Source: Rhizobium sophoriradicis (lineage in GTDB: Bacteria; Pseudomonadota; Alphaproteobacteria; Rhizobiales; Rhizobiaceae). From it: a stretch of 64,000 nucleotides of DNA. Below are positions 15,770 to 24,110 of the stretch, piece by piece. Each line of letters begins with the position of its first letter. Within the stretch, counting starts at the first letter, position 1. The stretch is from the NCBI RefSeq assembly GCF_003939025.1, contig NZ_RQIH01000011.1, positions 124,001 to 188,000 on the forward strand. Direction: 5' to 3'. The position numbers and the translations under genes were made by a program. The notes under the pieces were generated by a model. It did not search any database. It was given only the letters and a program-made list of their open reading frames with translations, and was not told the origin of the DNA.

Positions 15770-17897
15770 TCTGCCCCTCGCGCTTTTTTCCCAGGGTGAA
15801 ATAGAATGTGGTGCCGGCGCCGACTTCGGATTCCAGCCAGATATCGCCGTTGTGCCGCGCGATGATCTTGCGGACGAAGGTAAGGCCTGCTCCGGTCCCG
15901 TCGTCGGAATCCTGCGACTTTTCGAGACGTTTGAAAATGCGGAAAATATCCTCATGGAATTCCCGGGGTATGCCTTTGCCGTTATCCCTAACGAAAAACA
16001 CGTTGCGGGCAACCGTGCCGTCCTCGCCGACATAGCGTTCGAGATAGCCGATCGAGACCAGCGGCGCCGGCTTGTCGTTGTATTTGATCGCGTTGGTGAT
16101 GAGATTGCGGAACACTTCGGTCAGCCGCGGCGCGTCGCAGACGACGTCCGGCAGCCGGCCTTCGATGACGACCTTGGCATGCCGCTCCTCCAGCAGCAGC
16201 TCCATCGTCGCGACCACATCCTTGACGATCAGACCGATATCGGCGCGTTTGACCGCCAGTTGCTGTCGCCCGAGCCGGGAGAAGTAAAGCAGGTCGTTGA
16301 CGAGTTTTTCCATGCGCTGGCTGAGACGCACCAGACGGTTCAGGCGGCGCACGCCGTCATCGTCGAGCTTGTCCTCGTAGTCTTCGAGGAGAAAGCGGGA
16401 ATGGTTGTGCAGGCCGCGCAGCGGCTCCTTCAGATCATGCGAGGCGATATAGGCGAATTCATCGAGGTCGTGGTTGCTGCGCTCGAGTTCGGCCGTATAG
16501 GCCTCGAGCTGGGCAAGCGTGGTTTTCATCCGCTCTTCCTGCCGGGCGCGCTCGCTGATGTCGCGAACGATGCCGACAAAGGTCTTTGTCTCACCGCTGA
16601 CGACGACGCTGATCGAGACGTCGATCGGAAAGACGATGCCGTTCTTGCGCCGTCCTGAGACCATGCGCGTCGTGCCGATGATGCGTTCCTCGCCGGTCTG
16701 ACGGTAATGGCCGAGATAGCCGTCATGCTCGGAATGATAGGGCTCCGGCATCAGCATCTTGATGTTCCGGCCGATCGTCTCCTGCGGGGAATAGCCGAAC
16801 ATGCTTTCGGCCGCCGGATTGAAACTGTTGATCGTTCCGCGTTCGTCGATGACGATGACGGCGTCGGGCGTGCTGCGCACCAATGCGCCGAAGCGGATGC
16901 GCTCGGCCTCGAGATTATGGTGGTTGCGCAGGAAATAGAAGACGAGGATCGCGATCAGCCAGAGCGTGGCGGCGGTGATCGTGCGGTTGGCGATCTCCTG
17001 CCAGAAGCCCGCTTCGTCGTGCCGGACGGCAAGGAAGCCGAGCATCAGCAGCACGGTGCAGGCAAAGGCGAAGAAGAGCGGCGCATTCCTGTTGCCGAAC
17101 CAGAGGGCCGTCAACACCAGCGGCACGTAGAGAATGCCGTTGGCAAGGCCAAGCGGCGTATAGAGATCGACAAGAAGGCCGGTGAAGCAGACCGCCGCCG
17201 GGATCCAGAGCGGGATCTGCGCCCGGTTTGCCGGCTGCAGCCACCAGGAGCGGGCAAGAAGGCCCGAGCCGAAGAACACCAGGCCGATCGCCGTATGCAG
17301 CGCCATCGCCGCATAGGGCCCCCAGCGGTAGCCCTGTTCGGCATCGGTGACATAGCTGGCGAGCGCGATCATGCCGAGCGTGATGACGACGTAGCTGGTC
17401 AGCTCCTGTGCCACCCGGCTTGTCGACGTCTCGATCTGGAGGGAGAGCAGCAGCGAAACATTGGCGATCAGGAAGACCAATGCCGTGTTGGGGCCCATGC
17501 CGCCGCCGATCTCGGCGATGAAGTCGGACGGAACCAAGAGGTGCGAAATCAGCACGTCGACATTGTGGAAACGCCGCCCGAGCGTGGCGATTTCCACGAG
17601 CCGGGCCGTCGCGATCGCTGCCGCAAACCCCGCCATGACCGTTGCCGCCATGCGAAAGCGGCGGTCGGCCAGCATCGAGGCGGCTAGCCCGGCGCCGGAA
17701 AGCACGAAGCAAAGCGCGGCATTGAAAGCCATCGACGGGAAACCGGGGATCAGCGAGATGACGATGGCGATCTGCAACAACCAGCCGGCCAGGGCGCTGG
17801 CGCCGAGTAGCAACATCAGGCAGCCGACAGCAATCGCGAAGGCGCGGTAGCGCCGCCTACGCTGATCCTGCAGGTCCACGTTGCCCTTATCCTGCAC
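15756..17897 (-). CDS. Membrane histidine kinase with FixL-like PAS domain
   Basis: A 713-aa sensor kinase. About eight hydrophobic helices fill residues 20-325 (MASE-like sensor). A PAS domain at about 335-455 reads very like FixL: MPEPYHSEHDGYLGHY, IIGTTRMVSGRRKNG, FVGIVRDISE. The positions matching the FixL heme-ligand histidine and the oxygen-sensing arginine are kept (H391, R411). A coiled coil, the HisKA domain with H487 (FAYIASHDLKEPLRG) and an HATPase with DNGKGIP and GTGAGLTFVRK follow. The GTG start at 17897 is chosen for its GGAGG ribosome-binding site 8 bases upstream; a TTG at 17954 is an alternative. It is the first gene of the kinase-receiver-hybrid operon. Confidence 0.9.
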   Translation of the reverse strand: MQDKGNVDLQDQRRRRYRAFAIAVGCLMLLLGASALAGWLLQIAIVISLIPGFPSMAFNAALCFVLSGAGLAASMLADRRFRMAATVMAGFAAAIATARLVEIATLGRRFHNVDVLISHLLVPSDFIAEIGGGMGPNTALVFLIANVSLLLSLQIETSTSRVAQELTSYVVITLGMIALASYVTDAEQGYRWGPYAAMALHTAIGLVFFGSGLLARSWWLQPANRAQIPLWIPAAVCFTGLLVDLYTPLGLANGILYVPLVLTALWFGNRNAPLFFAFACTVLLMLGFLAVRHDEAGFWQEIANRTITAATLWLIAILVFYFLRNHHNLEAERIRFGALVRSTPDAVIVIDERGTINSFNPAAESMFGYSPQETIGRNIKMLMPEPYHSEHDGYLGHYRQTGEERIIGTTRMVSGRRKNGIVFPIDVSISVVVSGETKTFVGIVRDISERARQEERMKTTLAQLEAYTAELERSNHDLDEFAYIASHDLKEPLRGLHNHSRFLLEDYEDKLDDDGVRRLNRLVRLSQRMEKLVNDLLYFSRLGRQQLAVKRADIGLIVKDVVATMELLLEERHAKVVIEGRLPDVVCDAPRLTEVFRNLITNAIKYNDKPAPLVSIGYLERYVGEDGTVARNVFFVRDNGKGIPREFHEDIFRIFKRLEKSQDSDDGTGAGLTFVRKIIARHNGDIWLESEVGAGTTFYFTLGKKREGQNAAA

Positions 17898-18091
17898 CCG
17901 TATATCCTCCGCCGGTTCGCGCGGCCATTTTTTCCGAAATCGAGGAATACTCAATAGGCAGGCGAAGCCGCCGCCGCGCTTTTTGCGAAATGATTTTTCG
18001 ATAAAACAGATCGAATTTTGGTGAAATCGCGATATCGTGCGGGCGAAGGACGGCGAGGTTCATTCGAACAATATCCAAATCATGGTGCTGG

Positions 18092-18469
18092 ATGCCTACC
18101 ATCGTTTACGTCGACGACAGCAGGGATGATCTCTTCTATCTCGACTATATCCGCAGGAAGCAGCAGATAGATGTCGATCTGTTCTGTTTTTCGACGGCCG
18201 AGACCGCGCTGGAAGCGCTGAAGCAGCGCGTGGCGGAGGGCTGGGCTCCACCGGAGCTGCTGGTCGCCGATCTCTATATGCCGCTCGACAGCGGCATCGG
18301 CCTGGTGAGCAAGTTGCGCGGCGACGATCGGTTCAGCGCAATGCGGCTTGCGATCTGCAGCGGATCGGATGCCGATGAGGATCGCGCCCGCGCGCTCGAG
18401 GCCGGCGCCGATTTTTACCTCGAGAAGCCGCTTGACCTTGCCGAGATCGTTCTCAATCTTGAAGTGTAG
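18092..18469 (+). CDS. Single-domain response regulator
   Basis: A 125-aa stand-alone receiver: YVDDSRDDLFY forms the acidic pocket, D60 is the phospho-acceptor (LVADLYMPLDSG), and EKPLDLAEI carries the conserved lysine. It is divergent from the membrane histidine kinase operon, separated by about 190 bases, so it could be another target of that kinase. It lacks an output domain. An inverted repeat GGAAAC ... GTTTCC directly after the stop may end transcription. Confidence 0.9.
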   Translation: MPTIVYVDDSRDDLFYLDYIRRKQQIDVDLFCFSTAETALEALKQRVAEGWAPPELLVADLYMPLDSGIGLVSKLRGDDRFSAMRLAICSGSDADEDRARALEAGADFYLEKPLDLAEIVLNLEV

Positions 18470-18947
18470 GAAACCGCGAAAACCGGTGGTGCGTTTCCTG
18501 GCGTTCGTTCGGGCGATATTACAAACCGCAATTGACAAGGCCGAGTGTGCATCCCAAGATGCAACCGAAACGAAGCGGACGGAATTAAAAATAAGCGCTG
18601 AGAGAACCGAATGGACCCGCGTTCGCCGCCACGAACTTCAGCCAACCCCTTAGCTAATGGGCCTATCGGCTCTCTCGCGCTTACGTCTGGCACTGCCTTC
18701 CCGCATTCATGGATGTTGAACGCGTGAAGATTTACGATACCCAGGTAAGAACTACTGCCCCTCAGTATAATCTGCCCGTGCATCACCTGTAGTTGAGATA
18801 ACTGATGATATCCGCCTTGCGTACCGAAAGTCCCCGTTTCGATATCTCTCATCAACCGTCTCGCAATTTTTGTAGCTCTTCGCCTTTAAGACGTATATCC
18901 CAAGATTTAGGGATTGGGGGCATGGCGGGAGGAGAGGAAGATTGGGA
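18470..18947. other. Intergenic stretch without a recognisable gene
   Basis: A relatively A/T-rich 478-base stretch between the receiver gene and the LuxR-type gene. It begins with the GGAAAC/GTTTCC inverted repeat. I find no convincing reading frame, tRNA or typical terminator in the rest; the regulator's promoter presumably lies near its 3' end. A sigma-54-like TGGCAC motif here lacks the proper spacing to a GC element. Confidence 0.5.
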
Positions 18948-19652
18948 ATGAGCAATGCCGCGGCAACTCCTTTTCATGCCGGGCCGGAGCTGAGCCGGGC
19001 GATCAACCGCACCGATTTTTTCCGTCTGCTAAAAGCGGCGGCGCAGCATTATCACTTCGACAATTTCGCGCTTGCCCGCATTTCCGAAGCTTCGGCTCCT
19101 TTCGGCGAACGCGATGTCGTCATTACCAGTGTCCCCGAGCGCCGCGTCGGCCTTTTTATCGCGACGTTGAAGGAGACGCTTGGAACTGTCCGGGCAAAGA
19201 GCGCCCAGTTCCTGGCAACTCCGGTGCATGGCAGAAGTGCTGAGCCGGATACATATCCCTCCGATCGCCTGTTCAACGAGTTCCGCAGCGGCGTCTTCCT
19301 TTTCATTCCGCTGTTCACGCCGGAAGGGCGGCGATATTGCCTGGTGCTCAGCGGCGAGCGTGAGGAGCCGGATCAGGGCGAGATCGCCGACCTGCTTCTC
19401 GACGCCATGCGCATTTTCGACAAGCTCTACGAGGAAATCCTGACGCAGGAAATGTCCGGACGGCTCACCCAGCGCGAATCGGAAATCGTCAAATGGACGA
19501 GCGAAGGTAAAACCTCGGCGGAAATCGCCATCATCCTTGGTCTGTCCGAACACACGGTCAATTCGCATATCACCGCGGCCGCGCGCAAACTCGACGCGGT
19601 GAACCGCGTCCACATGGTGGCGATCGCCCTGAGAAACGGTTTGGTTTCGTGA
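18948..19652 (+). CDS. LuxR-family transcriptional regulator
   Basis: A 234-aa regulator. The first 165 residues resemble an autoinducer-binding-like sensor domain, but I see no clear acyl-homoserine-lactone pocket motif. The C-terminal LuxR helix-turn-helix is clear (LTQRESEIVKWTSEGKTSAE, then IAIILGLSEHTVNSHITAA). The ATG at 18948 has GGAGAGGAAG 7 bases upstream. Its stop overlaps a GTG just ahead of the next receiver gene, so the two are probably one operon. It is similar in layout to the VisN/VisR proteins encoded further right. Confidence 0.88.
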   Translation: MSNAAATPFHAGPELSRAINRTDFFRLLKAAAQHYHFDNFALARISEASAPFGERDVVITSVPERRVGLFIATLKETLGTVRAKSAQFLATPVHGRSAEPDTYPSDRLFNEFRSGVFLFIPLFTPEGRRYCLVLSGEREEPDQGEIADLLLDAMRIFDKLYEEILTQEMSGRLTQRESEIVKWTSEGKTSAEIAIILGLSEHTVNSHITAAARKLDAVNRVHMVAIALRNGLVS

Positions 19653-19681
19653 CAATGGACTTTGGGACTGGGGAAAATGAG

Positions 19682-20119
19682 ATGACCAGCGAAACGGTCC
19701 GAAAGAATGCGGTAAAGGTTCTCTTTGTCGACGATGAATTCATCGAATTCCGCGCGCTCAAGAAGAAGATCGCCGAGCTCTCCGAGCCGCTGGTCGAGGT
19801 CGAATATTCGCCGTCGATCGGCGACGCGCTGGAAAAGATCCGCGCGGCGCGCTTCGATCTCATCCTGCTCGACAACCGCCTTCTGCCCAATGCCGATTTC
19901 CGCGAAACGGTGCCGGAGCTGCGCGGAATCGGCTATACCGGCCCGATCGGCGTCGTCTCGACCGATATATCCGGCGGCTATTTCCAGGAGTTTCCCGATT
20001 ACGGCGTCGATTTCCGCATCGGCAAGGACGAAATCGACGCCCAGACGCTGCAGCACATCATCCGCGAATATGTGCACTATGACGTCCCGGATTTCTGGAA
20101 GGACGATTACAGCATTTAA
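19682..20119 (+). CDS. Single-domain response regulator
   Basis: A 145-aa divergent receiver with VKVLFVDDEF pocket and D64 as phospho-acceptor (LILLDNRLLPN). The conserved threonine/serine (VVSTD) and lysine (FRIGKDE) positions can be assigned. The C-terminus extends into YVHYDVPDFWKDDYSI, an aromatic and acidic tail not usual for CheY-like proteins. The ATG at 19682 is chosen because GGGGA lies about 8 bases upstream; earlier GTG and ATG codons exist. It follows the LuxR-type gene and converges on a histidine kinase gene. Confidence 0.85.
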   Translation: MTSETVRKNAVKVLFVDDEFIEFRALKKKIAELSEPLVEVEYSPSIGDALEKIRAARFDLILLDNRLLPNADFRETVPELRGIGYTGPIGVVSTDISGGYFQEFPDYGVDFRIGKDEIDAQTLQHIIREYVHYDVPDFWKDDYSI

Positions 20120-20155
20120 CGCATGTCGCCCCAGGACTGTGGGCGGTTTGCCGCC

Positions 20156-20872
20156 TCAAGAAACCGGAAGGCGGATGGTGAAGCGGCTGCCGCTTTCGTC
20201 CGAATGTTCGAGGCTGAGATCCCCGCCAAGCGCCTTCAGAAGCTCCTGCGCCGTCGTCAGTCCGAGGCCGGCGCCCGCGACCGCTCCCGCCTTCGGCAAT
20301 TTCCAGAACGGCTCGAAGATCCGCTCCCGATAGGCGGTATCGATGCCGGTTCCGTTGTCGGAAACCCGGATCAACCAATTCTCCCCATTCTGCTCCGCCG
20401 TGATCGCCACATGCGGCGGCGATGAACGGCGATAGGTGAGGGCGTTGGAAATGAGCTGCCTCAGCACTAGGCCGAAAAGGGCAGGGTCGGTGCGGATGGA
20501 GGGCAGGCCCCGGCAGGCAAGCGTCGCGTCGTGCGCCCCTGTTTCATCGATCAGTTCGGGCCAGACCTGTTCGGCCAGCGCCTGCAGGTTGACCGCTTCG
20601 GGCGTCACCTGAGGCGCGCCACCGGCAAGGCTCATCAATGCCTTGGTCAGGCGCTGCGCGGCCTGCACCTTTTCCATGATCATCCTCAGGCTCTGAAGCT
20701 GTTCGTCGTCGAGCGTCTCCTCGAGATCGTCGAGCAGCAACTCGGCATACATGGCAATATGGCGAAGCGGCGATTGCAGGTCGTGCGAGGCGGTTGCGAG
20801 AAAACGTTTGATGCGCTCTTCGTTGTCGCCGGCAATATTGGTGTCAAGCGGTCTCGTCGGGTTGGATGACAT
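20156..20872 (-). CDS. Soluble histidine kinase without a sensor domain
   Basis: A 238-aa minimal kinase: HisKA with H30 in RFLATASHDLQSPLRHIAMY and an HATPase with N box (ISNALTY), G1 box (VSDNGTGIDTAYRERIFEPF) and G2 box (GAGLGLTTAQELLKALGG). There is no membrane, PAS or GAF sensor part. The open frame extends upstream to 20983 but without recognisable homology; the ATG at 20872 fits the domain. It converges on the receiver gene at 19682-20119, and the two may be partners. Confidence 0.88.
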   Translation of the reverse strand: MSSNPTRPLDTNIAGDNEERIKRFLATASHDLQSPLRHIAMYAELLLDDLEETLDDEQLQSLRMIMEKVQAAQRLTKALMSLAGGAPQVTPEAVNLQALAEQVWPELIDETGAHDATLACRGLPSIRTDPALFGLVLRQLISNALTYRRSSPPHVAITAEQNGENWLIRVSDNGTGIDTAYRERIFEPFWKLPKAGAVAGAGLGLTTAQELLKALGGDLSLEHSDESGSRFTIRLPVS

Positions 20873-20982
20873 CTGGCGGTTTCCCCGATCTCTGCTGCGG
20901 TGCCGCGCATCTTTTTCGGACGCGCAACGGACGCTGTAATATCTTGAATTGCTGCATAATTTTTTCCTGGCAATAGGCAACA

Positions 20983-21018
20983 ATAAAAACAGGGCGCCAG
21001 TTCTGCAACCGGCGCCCC
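20983..21018 (-). terminator. Intrinsic terminator after secDF
   Basis: Read on the minus strand, a GGGCGCC / GGCGCCC stem with a 12-base loop is followed by TGTTTTTATTG. It lies directly downstream of the secDF stop and is a good rho-independent terminator. Confidence 0.75.
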
Positions 21019-21044
21019 GTTCAAGGATGCGTTAACAGCTGTTT

Positions 21045-23591
21045 TCAGCCTGCCGATGTGCGCGAGCGGCCCTCTTCCGGCGGGATGATGTCGACGCCCG
21101 CATCGGTTGCCGGCGCCTTCGCGTGGCGACGGCGCCAGTCGCCGAGGAAGAGCAGGATGGGTGCGGCAATGAAGATCGACGAGGCGCCGGCAACCAGAAT
21201 GCCGAATACCATCGGGATCGCGAAGCTCGATACGGCGCTGCCGCCCCAGATTGCCATCGGCACCAGCGCGAGGAAGGCCGTCGCATTGGTGTAAAGGCTT
21301 CGCGCCAGGGTCTCGTTGATCGACTTGTCGATGATCTCGCGCAGCGGCATCGACTTGTAGAGCCGCATATTTTCGCGCATGCGGTCATAGACGACGACCT
21401 TGTCGTTCACCGAGTAGCCGACCAGCGTCAGGATGGCGGCGATCGCAGTGAGGTTGAAGTCGAGGCCGGTGATCGCGAAGAAGCCGATCGCCTTGGTGAC
21501 GTCGAGCACCAATGTGACGATGGCGCCGACGGCAAACGGCCATTCGAACCGCACCCAGATATAGATCAGCATCGCCAAGCTTGCGATCACCACCGACAGA
21601 ATGCCGGCCGAGGCAAGCTCGCCGCTGACCTTCGGACCGATGACGTCGGTGCCTTCGACGGTGGCGGTCGGATCGATCTTGGCGACTTCGGCCTTCAGCT
21701 TAGTGACCGCCGCGGTCTGCGCCTCTTCGCCGCCCTCCTGGCGCTGCGCGCGAACGAGAATGCTGTTGTTGCCGCCGAAGGACTGCAGCGTGATTTCGCC
21801 GAGGCCGAGACTGTCCAGACCTTCGCGGAACTTCGCCAGATCGGCCGTCCCTTGCGTCTTGACGGACATCTGGATGCCGCCGCGGAAGTCGACGCCGTAG
21901 TTGAGGCCGGGATAGATGAATAGCGCAACGGAGGCAATCGAAAGCAGCGCCGAAACGGTGACGCCGAAGAAGCGCGCCTTCATGAACTGGATATGCTTGT
22001 CGTAAGGGCTGAAGGGGATCAACGGCCGGATGTTCAGCACCTTGAATTTGCGGCGGCGGGTAATCTCGATCATCGCGACGCGCACGAAGGCGACCGAGGT
22101 GAACATCGAGATGATCAGGCCGAGCGCCATGGTCACTGCAAAGCCGCGAACCGGCCCGGAACCGAAAAAGAACAGGATGCTCGCCGCGATCAGGGCCGTC
22201 ATATTGCCGTCGATAATCGTCGAATAGGCACGGTTGAAGCCCGTATCGATGGCGGCAAAGGCGCCTCTGCCCTTGCGGGTCTCTTCACGGATACGCTCAT
22301 TGATGAGAACGTTCGCGTCGACCGCGAGGCCGATGCCGAGAACGACACCGGCAATGCCCGGCAGCGTCAGTGTTGCGCCGACCAGCGTCAGGGCCGAGAG
22401 GGTCAGGATCGTGTGGATCAGCAGCGCCACATTCGCCAGGATGCCCCAGGTGCCGTAAAGAACGAAGATGAAGACTGCGACAAGGACGAAGCCGACAATG
22501 CCGGAGTAGAGGCCCATCTTGATGGCATCAGCGCCGAGATCGGCGCCGACGGTGCGCTCCTCGATCACGGTTAGCTTGGCGGGCAGGGCGCCGGCGCGCA
22601 GCATGGCGGCAAGCGTCGTGGCGCTGTCGGCCGAGAAGTTGCCGGATATCTGGCCGGAACCGCCGGTGATCGGCTCGCGGATGACGGGCGCGCTCAGCAC
22701 CTTGTTGTCGAGGACGATGGCGAAGGGATTGCCGACATTCTGCCGGGTGATTTCGGCAAAGCGAGTGGAACCGGCGCTGTCGAAGCGGAAGCTGACGATC
22801 GGTTCGCGCGTGTTCGGGTCGAAGCTGACGCGGGCATCCGAGAGACGGTCGCCGGAGATTTCGACACGGTCGAGAACAGCATGGGTCCGGCCTTCGTCGT
22901 CCTGCATCATCGTGACGCCGGGGCCGGGCTGGTTGTTCGGCGACAGCATGTGGAACGACATCTTCGCCGTGGAGCCGAGAAGCTGGCGCAGCCGCGTCGG
23001 ATCCTGCGCGCCGGGCAGCTGCACGAGCACGCGATTGGCGCCGATGCGCTGAATGGTCGGCTCTGAGACGCCGACCTGGTCGACGCGCTGGCGGATAACT
23101 TCCAGGCTCTGCTGGACGGCGTTGTCGACATTGGCGGAGATGCCGGCCGGCGAGAAGCCGACGGTGATGGTGGCGCCGTTCGCCGTGACATCAAGATCCG
23201 CCTGGCCTGCGCTGAGGCCGGTGCTGATCGGGTTGGCGAGCGTCTTGAGTTCGGTGACCGCCGCATCGCTCTGCCCGGCATCGGCGAGCGTCACGACGAT
23301 CTGATTCTGGCTGCGCACGACGGCTTTCGGCTGGATGCCCTTTTCGCGCAGGACGCGGCGGGCATCCTGAAGCAGCGATTGCAGCCGCTCCTTGGTCAGG
23401 TCCGCCTCGTCGACTTCCAGAACGAGGTGCGAACCGCCGCGAAGGTCGAGGCCGAGCGACACCTGCTCATGCGGCAGCCATGCGGGGATGCGCTGAAGGA
23501 CGGACTGCGGCAGGGCGTTCGGCAGGGCGATCAATAGGCCGATCACGATGATCACCGAATAGGTGAACACCAGCCAGGGTGAATTGCGCAT
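21045..23591 (-). CDS. secDF: Fused protein translocase subunit SecDF
   Basis: An 848-aa fusion of SecD and SecF, which use the proton gradient to help SecYEG export proteins. The SecD half has the first membrane helix, HEQVSLGLDLRGGSHLVLEV, the periplasmic P1 domain and five further helices (GVVLGIGLAVDANVLINERI). The SecF half restarts near residue 530 with GLNYGVDFRGGIQMSVK and ends with NDKVVVYDRMREN and the last helices. The start MRNSPWLVFTYS has TAAGGA upstream; the frame extends to 23648 without a good site. Fused SecDF is usual in rhizobia. Confidence 0.97.
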   Translation of the reverse strand: MRNSPWLVFTYSVIIVIGLLIALPNALPQSVLQRIPAWLPHEQVSLGLDLRGGSHLVLEVDEADLTKERLQSLLQDARRVLREKGIQPKAVVRSQNQIVVTLADAGQSDAAVTELKTLANPISTGLSAGQADLDVTANGATITVGFSPAGISANVDNAVQQSLEVIRQRVDQVGVSEPTIQRIGANRVLVQLPGAQDPTRLRQLLGSTAKMSFHMLSPNNQPGPGVTMMQDDEGRTHAVLDRVEISGDRLSDARVSFDPNTREPIVSFRFDSAGSTRFAEITRQNVGNPFAIVLDNKVLSAPVIREPITGGSGQISGNFSADSATTLAAMLRAGALPAKLTVIEERTVGADLGADAIKMGLYSGIVGFVLVAVFIFVLYGTWGILANVALLIHTILTLSALTLVGATLTLPGIAGVVLGIGLAVDANVLINERIREETRKGRGAFAAIDTGFNRAYSTIIDGNMTALIAASILFFFGSGPVRGFAVTMALGLIISMFTSVAFVRVAMIEITRRRKFKVLNIRPLIPFSPYDKHIQFMKARFFGVTVSALLSIASVALFIYPGLNYGVDFRGGIQMSVKTQGTADLAKFREGLDSLGLGEITLQSFGGNNSILVRAQRQEGGEEAQTAAVTKLKAEVAKIDPTATVEGTDVIGPKVSGELASAGILSVVIASLAMLIYIWVRFEWPFAVGAIVTLVLDVTKAIGFFAITGLDFNLTAIAAILTLVGYSVNDKVVVYDRMRENMRLYKSMPLREIIDKSINETLARSLYTNATAFLALVPMAIWGGSAVSSFAIPMVFGILVAGASSIFIAAPILLFLGDWRRRHAKAPATDAGVDIIPPEEGRSRTSAG

Positions 23592-23675
23592 GTTGTATTC
23601 CTTAGATAATCGAGGGCCGGCGCTCGGGCGCTGGCGGCATGTCGTCAATGCTCGGAAGCGCCGCTCGGCGCAATG

Positions 23676-24056
23676 TCAGGCGGCGGCCGGCGGTGCGCGC
23701 GGCTGATGGGCCCTGAAAACTGAAGCATGAAGCGGAGCTTCGAATGCCGGGAGAGGAACGGCGCTGTTCCAGCCGGCGAAATCGATAGCCGGGGCAGCGG
23801 CAAGGGCAGGCGACCCGGCGTCGTAGGCGACCTGTTTCGGCGCAAGCTTGCGCTCGGCGGCAAGCACCCCGCGCACGGCATCGCGCGCGCTCAGTTGCGG
23901 CGGCTGCGGATCGCGGCCGGACGAGGAAAGCGTATTGACGGCGGTGGCCGGCGCAATGATGAGATTGCCGCCGAAAAGCAGGCCGAGATAGGCAAGGGCG
24001 GCGAAGAGCAGGGAAGCAGCGATACGGTTCGTCAGACGGCGCTGGTCCAGCTCCAT
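23676..24056 (-). CDS. Small membrane-anchored hypothetical protein
   Basis: A 126-aa protein I do not recognise. After MELDQRRLTNR there is one hydrophobic segment (about residues 11-35), then an Ala/Pro-rich soluble part that would face the periplasm. GGAGG lies directly before the chosen ATG; spacing is short, and a TTG at 24095 is an alternative start. It lies between the Kef-type antiporter and secDF on the same strand. Codon use matches its neighbours. Confidence 0.6.
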   Translation of the reverse strand: MELDQRRLTNRIAASLLFAALAYLGLLFGGNLIIAPATAVNTLSSSGRDPQPPQLSARDAVRGVLAAERKLAPKQVAYDAGSPALAAAPAIDFAGWNSAVPLPAFEAPLHASVFRAHQPRAPPAAA

Positions 24057-24110
24057 CTCCTCCGTCCCGGCAATGTCACTCCCGTATCGGCTCAAAAGCG
24101 CGCCAATCTT

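Noticed and set aside
18680..18700. Sigma-54-like promoter in the gap before the LuxR-type gene
   Set aside because: TGGCAC is present, but no GC doublet lies at the required distance.
20120..20155. Third copy of the palindromic repeat
   Set aside because: Only the first part (GCATGTCGCCCCAGG) resembles copies A and B; the second arm is missing, so it was not annotated.
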